From G965247475 sp965247475 (GTDB lineage: Bacteria; Chloroflexota; UBA11872): a stretch of 64,000 nucleotides of DNA. A program made the translations under genes and the position numbers. Every line of letters begins with the position of its first letter. Position 1 is the first letter of the stretch. The stretch is from positions 1,178,001-1,242,000 of the forward strand of contig OZ252016.1 in the NCBI GenBank assembly GCA_965247475.1. Direction: 5' to 3'. The notes under the pieces are model-generated. The model was not told where the DNA came from, searched no databases, and saw nothing but the letters and a program-made list of their open reading frames with translations. Shown piece after piece: positions 1 to 8,383 of the stretch.

Positions 1-327
1 ATCGGGAAACGCGAAGAAGGTGCCGGCCACGGCGACCAGCGCTCCAAGCGTGACGACGCCCATGATTCGGACGAGCCGGTCCACCGGGCCGGCCGTGCGA
101 TGCCGGGTGTAGACGCCCAGCGCGAGCCCGCCGAGCATCGACGCCAGAATGAAGGTCAGGTTGATCGGCAAGAAGAACAGGAAGCCGTTCGGGGGGAGGT
201 CCGGGCCCCAGCCAAGCTTGAACCGGACGTAGAACGCCGCCGCCACCGTCAGCGCCAGGACCCCGACATCGACAATCGCGGCAGCCGCAGCGACCAGACT
301 CGGCCAGTTTCGCCGCATCCAGATCAT
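1..327 (-). CDS. probable polyprenyl glycosylphosphotransferase, N-terminal part (cut by window edge)
   Basis: The frame is open from an ATG at 327 to the left edge, so only the first 109 residues are visible. They form three hydrophobic segments at about residues 10-32, 47-70 and 86-108. Between the second and third is a short basic stretch, GVYTRHR, followed by DRLVRI, which resembles the membrane N-terminus of polyprenyl glycosylphosphotransferases. These enzymes load the first sugar phosphate onto undecaprenyl phosphate. The catalytic C-terminal domain lies outside the window, so the assignment rests on topology, this short match and position at the end of a glycosyltransferase cluster. 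It follows the next gene upstream by 16 bases. Confidence 0.55.
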   Translation of the reverse strand, partial: MIWMRRNWPSLVAAAAAIVDVGVLALTVAAAFYVRFKLGWGPDLPPNGFLFFLPINLTFILASMLGGLALGVYTRHRTAGPVDRLVRIMGVVTLGALVAVAGTFFAFPD

Positions 328-343
328 GTTGACCCTTCGTCGC

Positions 344-1228
344 TCATCGCCGCGCCACGAGCCGAGCCGCCGCTCGCCGCGCGACCGCTCCGGCGCCCAG
401 CAGCGCAATTGTGCCGCCAACCGTCGCGCGAAGCACCAGCGGATCCGCCGACCGGTGCTTTCGGTAGTACCGCCACATCGTGCGATAGAACTCCAGCCGC
501 GTTCGCACCTCGCGCTGGCGCGTCGATTCCCGCTTCCAGTGCCTGACTTCAACGTCTGGAAAATATAGCGTGCGCCATCCGGCGTGGCGGACGCGAAGTG
601 CGAGATCCAGGTCCTCGGCGTACATGAAGAACTGTGGATCGAACCCGCCCGTGACTCGGAGCGCCTCGCGGCGCACGAGCATGCAGGCGCCCGAAACGGC
701 GTCCACGAACGCCTCGGCGCGCTCGGATCGATCGGTCAGGTTGTATGGATCGGCCACTCGTGCCATCACGCGATTGGGAACGCGGAGCAAGCGCCCGGCT
801 GCCGCGAGGGGTGTCGGGAAGTTGCGCCTGCCCGACGGATCCACCGTTCCATCCGCGAGTACAAGCCGAGGACCAATGATCCCGATCGACTCATCCTGCT
901 CGATTCGCCGGACCATCGCCGCGATGCCGCCGGGCGGAAGCTCGGTATCCGGGTTCAACAGCAGGACATGGCGGCCGGCCGCGCATCGAAGCGCCAGGTT
1001 GTTCGCCCGCGCAAACCCGAGGGACGGCGCGCCGCGCACGGCGCGAACATCGCCGCGATCGGCGATCGCATCCCAGGTTCCGTCGCACGATCCGTTGTCC
1101 ACGACCCAAACGTCGGCATCCAGTCCATCCAGCGATGGCCGAACGCTCTCCAGGCAGCGCAGCAGCAGATCGCGAACGTTGAACGAGACGATCACGACCG
1201 ACACGTCGGTCGCGCAGGCAGATGTCAT
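344..1228 (-). CDS. glycosyltransferase family 2
   Basis: This 294-residue protein is a GT2 (GT-A fold) enzyme that would transfer a sugar from a nucleotide sugar to a growing surface polysaccharide. The N-terminus VSVVIVSFN, the VVDNGS segment, and LLLNPDTELP carrying the DxD-like metal site are typical of rhamnosyltransferase-like GT2 proteins. FMYAEDLDLALR near residue 205 matches the family's ED acid/base region. A hydrophobic stretch close to the C-terminus may attach it to the membrane. Its ATG overlaps the stop of the gene upstream by 4 bases, so translation is probably coupled. Acceptor and donor sugars cannot be read from the sequence. Confidence 0.85.
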   Translation of the reverse strand: MTSACATDVSVVIVSFNVRDLLLRCLESVRPSLDGLDADVWVVDNGSCDGTWDAIADRGDVRAVRGAPSLGFARANNLALRCAAGRHVLLLNPDTELPPGGIAAMVRRIEQDESIGIIGPRLVLADGTVDPSGRRNFPTPLAAAGRLLRVPNRVMARVADPYNLTDRSERAEAFVDAVSGACMLVRREALRVTGGFDPQFFMYAEDLDLALRVRHAGWRTLYFPDVEVRHWKRESTRQREVRTRLEFYRTMWRYYRKHRSADPLVLRATVGGTIALLGAGAVARRAAARLVARR

Positions 1229-2178
1229 TTCCGTGTTCGATCAGTCATGCGGGCGCACGCCCCGACCGGGTACCCCGCCATTTTGGCCACGTCGCCGACC
1301 ACGCGCAGGGCGGGAACCAGCGCCGCGGCGAGCAGCGGGCTCGCGCGCGGCACATCCCCCAGAAGGGACTCCAGGCGGCCATAGGGACGCAGTGAGCGAA
1401 TGGCCAGCAGCGCGCCGAGGAACGGCGCCCCCCAGCGGCCCAGCCCGCTCGCCAGCAATCCGGCGGCCAGGTAGCCGCCGTACCGGAGCGCGTGGCGCCG
1501 ACCCAGCATTCGCGCCCGGCCGTCCCCCGTCGCGTAGTTGAAGTACTGTCGAAAGAACGCCCCCGTCGTCGCGCGCGGTCGGATGCCGACGTCGGCGCCC
1601 GGAGCATGAGCGAACCACCCGCCGAGGGCCCAGACACGTCGATCGAGCCAGAGGTCCTCGCCGAAGTCGAGCCACTCGGGATAGCCGCCGGCACGTTCGA
1701 GCCACTCCCGGCGAAACAGCACGGACCCGCTGCTGGGCGGGTATCGCGTGATGTCGATCTCGTGCGCCAGGGGCAGCGCGACCGCCCCCAGCGCGGCTTC
1801 GAACGATGTGGTCGGCGCGGCCAAGATGCAGCCGAACGACCCCGCCGCGCGCGGGTTCGCGGTCACCGCGTCGGCCAGCGCCGCCAGCCATCCCCGCGGG
1901 TGTGAGATCCCGGCGTCCGTGACCGCGATCAGATTCGCGGACGTACTCGCGATCGCCGCATTTCGGCCCTGCGCGATGTTGGTCCCCGGCGCGTCGATGA
2001 CGGTCGCGTTGGAGATGGCGCGCAGCGCCTCGCGGAGCAGATCGCCGGTTCCATCGCGCGATCCGCCGTCGGCGACCACGATCTCGTTTGGAGCGACGGT
2101 TTGCTCGAGCAAGCTCGCGACCAGGGAGCGCGCGTCTGCCGCTTCATCCCGGACCGTCACGCAGACCGCGATCGTCAC
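1225..2178 (-). CDS. glycosyltransferase family 2
   Basis: A 317-residue GT2 protein beginning MTIAVCVTVRDEA, with VVADGGSRDGT as the nucleotide-sugar loop and AVTDAGI at the position of the usual DxD metal motif. The later segment WLDFGEDLWLDRRV corresponds to the acceptor-side ED motif. The C-terminal third has hydrophobic stretches (around GGYLAAGLLASGLG) compatible with membrane association. It overlaps both neighbours by 4 bases and belongs to the same minus-strand polysaccharide operon. Family membership is secure; the linkage formed is unknown. Confidence 0.85.
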   Translation of the reverse strand: MTIAVCVTVRDEAADARSLVASLLEQTVAPNEIVVADGGSRDGTGDLLREALRAISNATVIDAPGTNIAQGRNAAIASTSANLIAVTDAGISHPRGWLAALADAVTANPRAAGSFGCILAAPTTSFEAALGAVALPLAHEIDITRYPPSSGSVLFRREWLERAGGYPEWLDFGEDLWLDRRVWALGGWFAHAPGADVGIRPRATTGAFFRQYFNYATGDGRARMLGRRHALRYGGYLAAGLLASGLGRWGAPFLGALLAIRSLRPYGRLESLLGDVPRASPLLAAALVPALRVVGDVAKMAGYPVGACARMTDRTRK

Positions 2179-3389
2179 GTCGCGGCCTCCGCGGAACGAC
2201 CAGCCTCCAGCTCGGCGTAGGCCCGCAGGATCTGCTCGCCGACAATCGGGAGGGCGTGCGCCTCCTTGACGTACGCGAACCCGGCCTCGCCCAGCTTCTC
2301 TCGACCGGCCGCATCCTCGATGAGCCGGACGATCGCGTCCGCGAAGTCATCGGCGGCGCCGGCGGCCACGAGCCCGACGCGCCCGTGGTCGTCGAGGCCG
2401 GCGAGCCCGGCGCCGTGCGCTACCACCGGCCGGCCGGCGCTGTACGCGTGCAGCACCTTATAGGGCGCGCCCGCGCCGACCTGCGCCGGAGAGACCGCGA
2501 TCCAAGCGGCAGCGTGCTCCGCGGCGCTGTCGTCGACCACGCCGCCGATGTCTGATGCGACCGGCGCGATCGGGCGCAGCGCGGGTGACTCCGGCCCAAC
2601 CACCCGCAGCACCGCCTCGGGCACTCGCCGTACCACCCTGGGCCACACGGCCCCGAACATCCATCCGGCGCTCGCCGCATTGGGGCGGTAGGCGAAATTC
2701 GACGCGAACAGAACGCGCGGCCGGCGGGCGAGCCGGCGAACGCCGGGTCGACGCGCGGGAACCTCGACCGGATGAGGAACGGTCACGACCGTATCTCCAC
2801 CGAGCCGCCGCAACGTCTCGGCGTCCCGATCGGTGGAGGCAATGGTCAGGTCCGAGTTGCCCACTGCCCAGCGCTCGACTGACCGAAGCAGCGCCGCCTG
2901 TCGCCGCGCGTACCAGGCACGCGGCCCGGTGGACGCCGCGGCGAGGTCGCGTTGCAGCTCCCATTCGACGTTGTGGGCGTCATAGACGACGAGAGGACCG
3001 CGCGTCATCCCCGCGAACGTCGCGCGGACATCGTGAACGATAGTCGCGAGCTGCAATCCTTCAAGATGAACCGCGTCGTACCCGCCCGGCAGCAACTGTC
3101 GCTGAATCGCCGCGCGAAACCGAGCCGCGTCGTGTCTGAACACCAGGTCGGGCGCGCGGCCGGGAATCGCGTTGATCGCGCGGCCGAGTGACGACCGCGA
3201 TCGCCCAGCCACGGCCGCGAACCGCCGGGCGCCCGCGAGCTCCGTGGGGACCGACTGGTCCAGCCGCCGAAGAGTCACGACGTCCACGTCGTGGCGTTCG
3301 CCGAGCGCCGCGAGCAAGTGCCCGTTTCTGACCGCCGCGCCATGCGTCGCCGGCACCGGCGGCTCGGGCGTGACAAGCAGGATCTTCAC
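2175..3389 (-). CDS. glycosyltransferase family 4 (GT-B fold)
   Basis: The 404-residue product starts MKILLVTPEPPVPATHGAAVRN, the glycine-containing first loop of GT-B glycosyltransferases. It contains VVYDAHNVEWEL at about residue 135, a segment common in GT4 enzymes that build exopolysaccharides. The C-terminal Rossmann half includes VLFASNFAYRPNA and the donor-binding stretch VSPAQVGAGAPYKVLHAYSAGRPVV. The usual EX7E pair is not clear, so the donor-binding residues may deviate. The gene overlaps both neighbours by 4 bases in the cluster. Confidence 0.82.
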   Translation of the reverse strand: MKILLVTPEPPVPATHGAAVRNGHLLAALGERHDVDVVTLRRLDQSVPTELAGARRFAAVAGRSRSSLGRAINAIPGRAPDLVFRHDAARFRAAIQRQLLPGGYDAVHLEGLQLATIVHDVRATFAGMTRGPLVVYDAHNVEWELQRDLAAASTGPRAWYARRQAALLRSVERWAVGNSDLTIASTDRDAETLRRLGGDTVVTVPHPVEVPARRPGVRRLARRPRVLFASNFAYRPNAASAGWMFGAVWPRVVRRVPEAVLRVVGPESPALRPIAPVASDIGGVVDDSAAEHAAAWIAVSPAQVGAGAPYKVLHAYSAGRPVVAHGAGLAGLDDHGRVGLVAAGAADDFADAIVRLIEDAAGREKLGEAGFAYVKEAHALPIVGEQILRAYAELEAGRSAEAAT

Positions 3390-4459
3390 GCCGCCTCCCG
3401 ATAGACCTCGGCGGTCGCGGCCGCCGTGCGCGACCAGCTCAGCTCGGCGGCGCGCTCGAGGCCTAGATCGATCAGTCGCTGCCGCTCACGGTCGTCTGAC
3501 GCGACCGCATCCACGCCCGCCGCGATCGAGTCCGGGTCGAATGGATCGACCAGGCGCGCCGCGCCGGCGGTCACCTCCGGCAGCGCGCCGGCGTCGGACA
3601 CGACGCACGGCACCCCCAGCGCCATGGCGTCAGCCGCCGGAAGCCCGAACCCCTCCTCGAGCGAGGGCATCAGCACCAGCCGCGCATGCCGGAGCACCGT
3701 GCTCATCCGCTCGTCGGTGAGGCGTCCGGCGATCCGGACTCGACCATTCCGGTCGAGGTCGCGAATCTGTCGAACGATATCGAGACCGCGGTAGCCGAGC
3801 GCTCCCACGATCAGGAGATCGTGATCGGCCGCCGTGCGTGTCCGTACGAACGCCGCGGCCGCGCGCACGAGGTTCTTGCGGGGTTGAATAGTTGCCACGA
3901 TCAGGCAGTACGGTCGATCGCGCGGACGCGCGTCATTGTCTCGCGCCAACTGGGCGAGCGCCGGAGTCGGCGCCAGATGAACCACCGTCACCGGTGACTC
4001 GGGCGCCAGCCGGCGCTCCAAGATGCCCTGCCGCACGTACTCGGAGTCGGCGATGACGTGGCCCGCGCGGACCAGCGACTGGATGGCGGTGCCGTAGTAC
4101 GCGCGGCTGCCCGGATCGTATGTGTCCGGAAGATTGAGGAACGAAAGATCGTGGACCGTGACCACGCCGCCGGCACGGGCGCCCGGTGGTATTCCATGGT
4201 CGGGAAAATGTGCGACGTCATAGCGTCGGAGCTGCGCCGGAAGCACCAGACGCTCGAGCGCATGGCGGCTCGGGGCCAGCACGCGCCGAACCGGCAGCGC
4301 CGCCCGCGTGCTGGCGCGGTCGCGTGGATCGACCAGCAGCGTGACGTCTGGGCCCGGTGACGCCGGCAGCCGGGCGAGCGCGCGCTGAAGCTCCCAGATA
4401 TACCGTCCGATCCCGGCCCGATCGCGGTACAGCATCCGTCCGTCGAGCGCGACCTGCAT
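3386..4459 (-). CDS. glycosyltransferase family 4 (mannosyltransferase-like)
   Basis: I start this gene at the ATG at 4459, giving MQVALDGRMLYRDRAGIGRY. This is the usual N-terminus of GT4 enzymes of this type, and the codon lies one base beyond the stop of the gene upstream. An ATG 69 bases earlier would add an Arg/Ser-rich tail without homology sense. VTVHDLSFLNLP, ATIQPRKN and LMPSLEEGFGLPAADAMALG are characteristic. In the last motif the second glutamate of EX7E is an aspartate, a mild deviation. The product is 357 residues and probably acts on the cytoplasmic face on a lipid-linked glycan. Confidence 0.83.
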   Translation of the reverse strand: MQVALDGRMLYRDRAGIGRYIWELQRALARLPASPGPDVTLLVDPRDRASTRAALPVRRVLAPSRHALERLVLPAQLRRYDVAHFPDHGIPPGARAGGVVTVHDLSFLNLPDTYDPGSRAYYGTAIQSLVRAGHVIADSEYVRQGILERRLAPESPVTVVHLAPTPALAQLARDNDARPRDRPYCLIVATIQPRKNLVRAAAAFVRTRTAADHDLLIVGALGYRGLDIVRQIRDLDRNGRVRIAGRLTDERMSTVLRHARLVLMPSLEEGFGLPAADAMALGVPCVVSDAGALPEVTAGAARLVDPFDPDSIAAGVDAVASDDRERQRLIDLGLERAAELSWSRTAAATAEVYREAA

Positions 4460-4460
4460 C

Positions 4461-5819
4461 TCACGCCGTCGAGACGCGCGGGCGGGAGCACCCGACGGCG
4501 ACCGCGACGAGCAAGGCGATGAGCGCAACCAAGTGGGGGAAGCTGACGATGTGCTGGTCCACCGCGCCCGCGGTCAACACTGCGGCCAGCGCCGCGCCCG
4601 ACGTCCGCGACATCATGTCGACTCGAGCACGTCGGACCGCGGCGGCCAGCGACCCGCCGAGGACGGCCAGCCATGCCGCGGCCGCGATGACGCCCGCGCG
4701 CTCCGCCACCCAGAGGAAGGCGTTCGATACGCCCACGAACACGTCCGGGTGCGGCGAATTGCCGTATCCAACCCCGAACCACGGATATCGCGTCACCACG
4801 CGACCCGCCTCACGGATCTCATCGATCCGCAGCGCCGCCGAGACATCCCGGCCCAGCAGCCCGCTGCGCAGATGGTCCAGCGGACCCAGCTGAATCGGCA
4901 GCACGAGCCCAATCACTCCCAAGACCGCGAGCCCGAGCGCGGTGCGCGGACGCGCGACGCCGATCCACACGAGCGTGCCCACGCCAGCGGCGATCCAACC
5001 GCCGCGCGACAGCGACACGTACAAGGCGGCGCCGATAGCCGCGAGCGCCAGAAGGCCGGCCAGGCGCGGACGCGCCCGGGGAAACGTCCATGCGAGCACG
5101 AACGGAAGCGACGCGGCAAGCGTCACGCCAAGCACGTTTGGATCCACCAGCAGACCGGTCGCACGGGCCGTCGTTCCGTCGGGCAGGAACCGCTGGATGG
5201 ACTCAGCCGGGTATCCCGCGGTGCTGAGGTGCTCGAGAAAGCTCGCGCCGGCGTCGCCCGAATAGTGCAGCATGATCGCAACCGCGCTCTGAAGCGTGGC
5301 GGCGGCCGCGACGAGCGGAGGGCCGTGGCGGCGCACGGCGTCGGGATTCATCATCGCCAGCGCCGCTAACGAGAGCGAGACGGCAAGCATCAGCTTCAGG
5401 GCGTACTGCACCGCCTCGAAGTCGCCGTGGCTCGCCCAGGCGATCGCCGTCGCCGCGGCCATCGCCGCCAAAAGGACGGCGATGGCGGCTGCCAGCCAGC
5501 GGGGCGCGCGCGCCCGCCCGCCTCGCCACGCGGCGTATACCGTTCCGAGCAGCGACGCCGCCACGACGACGTCCAGCACCGGCGGCTGCGCGCCGATCCG
5601 AACGGGCACGATCAGGAACGGTGCGACGAGCGCCAGGCCCGCCACGATGGCGAGGCCGACGCCGGGGCGCGCGATCGCCGCCACCACGGCGCCAAGCGCG
5701 AGCCCGCCGGCGATCGCCGACGGCGCCGGAGCCGCGGCGGCCAGCCACCCCGCCATCGCCGCCGCGGCGACCATCGCGGCACCGGCCAGCGTGCGGATGG
5801 CCGCTCGATTCATCTCCAC
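4461..5819 (-). CDS. O-antigen ligase/polymerase-like membrane protein
   Basis: The 452-residue product is almost entirely hydrophobic, with about a dozen predicted membrane segments. It has the periplasmic-loop signature of the O-antigen ligase family: ARATGLLVDPNVLG followed by a helix, LSRGGWIAAGVG, then ITRYPWFGVGYGNSPH-like residues before the last helices. Such proteins either polymerise repeat units or transfer finished polysaccharide to an acceptor. Lying among glycosyltransferases and next to the glycosylphosphotransferase start, it most likely completes a capsule or exopolysaccharide. Ligase and polymerase cannot be separated by sequence alone. Confidence 0.75.
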   Translation of the reverse strand: MEMNRAAIRTLAGAAMVAAAAMAGWLAAAAPAPSAIAGGLALGAVVAAIARPGVGLAIVAGLALVAPFLIVPVRIGAQPPVLDVVVAASLLGTVYAAWRGGRARAPRWLAAAIAVLLAAMAAATAIAWASHGDFEAVQYALKLMLAVSLSLAALAMMNPDAVRRHGPPLVAAAATLQSAVAIMLHYSGDAGASFLEHLSTAGYPAESIQRFLPDGTTARATGLLVDPNVLGVTLAASLPFVLAWTFPRARPRLAGLLALAAIGAALYVSLSRGGWIAAGVGTLVWIGVARPRTALGLAVLGVIGLVLPIQLGPLDHLRSGLLGRDVSAALRIDEIREAGRVVTRYPWFGVGYGNSPHPDVFVGVSNAFLWVAERAGVIAAAAWLAVLGGSLAAAVRRARVDMMSRTSGAALAAVLTAGAVDQHIVSFPHLVALIALLVAVAVGCSRPRVSTA

Positions 5820-5876
5820 TGGGTGGACAGCGCCCCAGCTGTCAGCATGACAAGCCGGACCAGGATGTCCGGACGA

Positions 5877-6239
5877 TCAGTCTCCCGCGTCCTCGTCCAC
5901 GGCCCGTGCCGCCGCCTCCCGCGCCTTCCAGGCGTCATACGCGGCCCGATCCACCAGTTCGCCATTCTCGACCGACGCGTCGCCGGTGAAGGCTCGATTC
6001 CGATCGAATACGAGATATGCGGAGATGATCCGGAAGTCCTTCTGGCCGATGACGTCCCGGTGCGCCGTGTAGTGCGACACCCCGTCGCCCTCGCCCTCGT
6101 ACTCCTCGACCAGGTCGTGGTGAGGGTCGATGCGAACATCGATGATCTCGTCGGCGTAGCCGCTCTTGACGTAGATGTGCAGGCCTGCGTCGGCCGATTG
6201 CGATCCGCCGGCGCCAAAGAGTCGGTCGAGGAATCCCAT
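5877..6239 (-). CDS. small conserved-looking protein of unknown function
   Basis: A 120-residue acidic protein starting MGFLDRLFGAGG at 6239. The frame extends further upstream, but that part is out of character (Ser/Arg-rich) and overlaps the end of the GT2 gene, so I prefer the later ATG. The start looks like a short amphipathic helix. The body is rich in Asp, Glu and Tyr and contains IDVRIDPHHDLVEEYEGEGDG. I do not recognise a family. It sits between the ligase and a glycosyltransferase with small gaps, so it is probably co-transcribed; a role in polysaccharide synthesis is only a guess. Confidence 0.6.
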   Translation of the reverse strand: MGFLDRLFGAGGSQSADAGLHIYVKSGYADEIIDVRIDPHHDLVEEYEGEGDGVSHYTAHRDVIGQKDFRIISAYLVFDRNRAFTGDASVENGELVDRAAYDAWKAREAAARAVDEDAGD

Positions 6240-6258
6240 GGCCCCCACCTTCGCGGTC

Positions 6259-7233
6259 TTAGTCGAGCAACGACCAGAGGTATTGATCCGATACGCGGCG
6301 AACGCGCTCGCGGCGTTTCCGCCACGCTTGCCACAGCCTCGGAAGGGCGGCGAGTTGACCGCGCATCGTTGCCCGCGCGGCCTCGCCGCGCAGATGCACC
6401 AGCGCGTCAACGGCCAGTCTAAGTTGCGCCATGTTGATCTGCCACCAATGGCGGCGCCACACGAATCCGGGCAAATTCGCGGCGGCGACCAGGATCCGAT
6501 TGCGGCCGACGAGAAAGCTCTCGAAGGACCCGCCGGCGGTCGCGCCCACCCGATGACGCACGCGCGCCTCGGGCACGTAGCGGCAGCGGAATCCGGCGAG
6601 CTGCGCGCGCCAGTCGAGGTCAACGTCTTCGCAGTACATCACGAGGTCCTCGTCGAACCCACCCACCGCGTCGAACAGCTCGCGTCGGTACGCCGCCGCG
6701 GCGGCCGAGGCGCCAAAGACCTCGCCGCTGCTTGGATACGCCGTTGCCGGCCCCCAAGCGCCGCGGTTTCCCGGAAGTCCGGACGTCGTGTACGTATCGC
6801 CCGCGGCGTGGAGCAAGTCCGGTCGGTCGTAGAGCACAATCCGGGACGCGAGGGATCCGGCCTCCGGATGGGCGTCGAAGGCGCGGTCGAGCGCCTCCAG
6901 CCAGCCGGGATCGGGCACCGCGTCGTTGTTGAGGAGCGCGATTCGGTCGCCGCGGGCGAATTCCAGGCCGCGGTTCATGGCGAACGCGAGCCGTTGGCAC
7001 CGCGGGATCACGATCACTCGAACCGACGGCCGGCGCCGGCCGAGCCACGCAAGCGTGTCGTCGGTGGAGCCGTCGTCGACGACGATCGTCTCGAAGCCGG
7101 CAAGCGTCTGCCGGCTGAGCCCCTCCAGCGCCTCGGCCAGCAGGCGCCGGCCATTGTGCGTTGGCACGATCACGCTCCATCGAGGCGCCGGGACCGGGCT
7201 GGCCGCCACGCTACCGATCGAGCTCGTGGACAA
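6259..7233 (-). CDS. glycosyltransferase family 2 (rhamnosyltransferase-like)
   Basis: A GT2 protein with WSVIVPTHNGRRLLAEALEGL, VVDDGSTDDT and the metal motif LLNNDAVPDPG, followed by MYCEDVDLDWRAQ near residue 210. The arrangement is that of rhamnosyltransferase-type GT2 enzymes. It lies directly behind a dTDP-rhamnose synthesis gene, which makes rhamnose a reasonable donor. The ATG at 7233 overlaps the upstream gene by 23 bases; a GTG at 7209, one base beyond that gene's stop codon, would give a normal coupled start eight residues shorter. The C-terminus is basic and tryptophan-rich and may lie on the membrane. Confidence 0.83.
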   Translation of the reverse strand: MSTSSIGSVAASPVPAPRWSVIVPTHNGRRLLAEALEGLSRQTLAGFETIVVDDGSTDDTLAWLGRRRPSVRVIVIPRCQRLAFAMNRGLEFARGDRIALLNNDAVPDPGWLEALDRAFDAHPEAGSLASRIVLYDRPDLLHAAGDTYTTSGLPGNRGAWGPATAYPSSGEVFGASAAAAAYRRELFDAVGGFDEDLVMYCEDVDLDWRAQLAGFRCRYVPEARVRHRVGATAGGSFESFLVGRNRILVAAANLPGFVWRRHWWQINMAQLRLAVDALVHLRGEAARATMRGQLAALPRLWQAWRKRRERVRRVSDQYLWSLLD

Positions 7234-8056
7234 ACTCCTCGAGCGCGTCGCCCCACGGGCGCATCGTCACCCCCACACTGCGCGCCGTCTCGTTCGCCAG
7301 CTCCGAATTGCTCGGAATCGTCGCGGCGCGCTTGAATTCGTCGGCGGTGACCTCCTCCAGGCTGACCGCGTGATCCCGGAGCGCGCGCAGGACGGCGGCC
7401 GCCCACCCGTACCAGCTCGTCGCGCCTTCGTTGACGAGGTGGTGAACCCCGTACGCGCCGGTCTCGGCCAGCCGCAAGATCGCCGCGGCCAGATCCTTCG
7501 CGTACGTCGGGTTGGCGACCTGATCCCCCACGTACCGCAGTTCGCCGCCATCCCTGGCCGCAGCAAGGAGCGTGGTGACAAAGTTCTTGCGCCACCGGCT
7601 GTACAGCCAGCTCGTGCGAACGATGTACAGCCGCTCGAGCACTTGCCGGCTGGCCCGCTCGCCAAAGAGCTTGGTCAGGCCGTACGCGCTCAGCGGGGCG
7701 GGCGAGTCGTACTCGAAGTAGGGTCCGAGCTTGCGGCCGTCGAAGACATAGTTCGTGCTCACGTAGACCATTTCCGCGCCCACGGCCGCGGCCGCGCGCG
7801 CCACGTTCCAGGCCCCCACCACGTTGGTTCGATACGCGCCGGCCCGCTGCCGCTCGCAGTGGTCCACGCCGGTCATGGCGGCCGTGTGAATGATCAGCTC
7901 GGGGCGGTTCGTCTGGACGAACCGCTCCACCGTGTCCGGATTGGTGACGTCGAGCTGCGCATGCGCGGGCGCCGACACCGCGTCCGAACCCAGTTGATGG
8001 ACGAGCTCGATGCCCAGCTGGCCGCCGCCGCCGGTGATCAGCGTCGCGCGAGACAA
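7211..8056 (-). CDS. rfbD: dTDP-4-dehydrorhamnose reductase
   Basis: RfbD/RmlD reduces dTDP-4-dehydro-L-rhamnose to dTDP-L-rhamnose with NADPH. The protein shows the nucleotide-binding loop TLITGGGGQLG near its start. It also has LDVTNPDTVE, the HTAAMTGVDHCE segment, VYVSTNYVFDG and the catalytic YGLTKLFGE (YxxxK). The best start is a TTG at 8056, one base beyond the stop of the preceding small gene, giving 281 residues, normal for the family. ATG codons further upstream lie inside that small gene. The other rhamnose genes (rfbA, rfbB, rfbC) are not in the window. Start choice is less certain than identity. Confidence 0.88.
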   Translation of the reverse strand: MSRATLITGGGGQLGIELVHQLGSDAVSAPAHAQLDVTNPDTVERFVQTNRPELIIHTAAMTGVDHCERQRAGAYRTNVVGAWNVARAAAAVGAEMVYVSTNYVFDGRKLGPYFEYDSPAPLSAYGLTKLFGERASRQVLERLYIVRTSWLYSRWRKNFVTTLLAAARDGGELRYVGDQVANPTYAKDLAAAILRLAETGAYGVHHLVNEGATSWYGWAAAVLRALRDHAVSLEEVTADEFKRAATIPSNSELANETARSVGVTMRPWGDALEEFVHELDR

Positions 8057-8057
8057 C

Positions 8058-8270
8058 CTAGTCGCGCGCCGATTCGGCGTCCTGGCCGGGGCCATCGATC
8101 GCAAGGCCGGCGGCAATGCCGGCCACGGCCGTTCCCACCAGCGCCAACCCCACGTACTGCGGCCCCGTGAGATCGCGGCCCAGCGTGGCCACCAGAATGA
8201 GCACCACGAACGCCACCGTCAGCCCCACCCAGGCGGCGACCCTCGGATGCGTGCGTAACACCGTTGGCAT
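8058..8270 (-). CDS. small membrane protein, two predicted helices
   Basis: A 70-residue protein read from the ATG at 8270 (MPTVLRTHPRVAAW). It has two hydrophobic stretches, AAWVGLTVAFVVLILVATLG and YVGLALVGTAVAGIAAGLAI, separated by a short polar turn, and a charged tail (GPGQDAESARD). An earlier start at 8330 would add 20 residues that overlap the promoter side of the divergent miaB gene. It is the first gene of the minus-strand polysaccharide run and ends one base before rfbD. I recognise no family; similar small two-helix proteins are common and poorly understood. Confidence 0.6.
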   Translation of the reverse strand: MPTVLRTHPRVAAWVGLTVAFVVLILVATLGRDLTGPQYVGLALVGTAVAGIAAGLAIDGPGQDAESARD

Positions 8271-8383
8271 GCGTGACCGGCTCGAAAAAAAGGACGCCGG
8301 ATGAGACCCTTGCCGGTACCGCGATATCATAGCAGGCGGCCCTTTTCGGGGCCTATGTAGCTACAAACCAGGCAGGCCATCCC

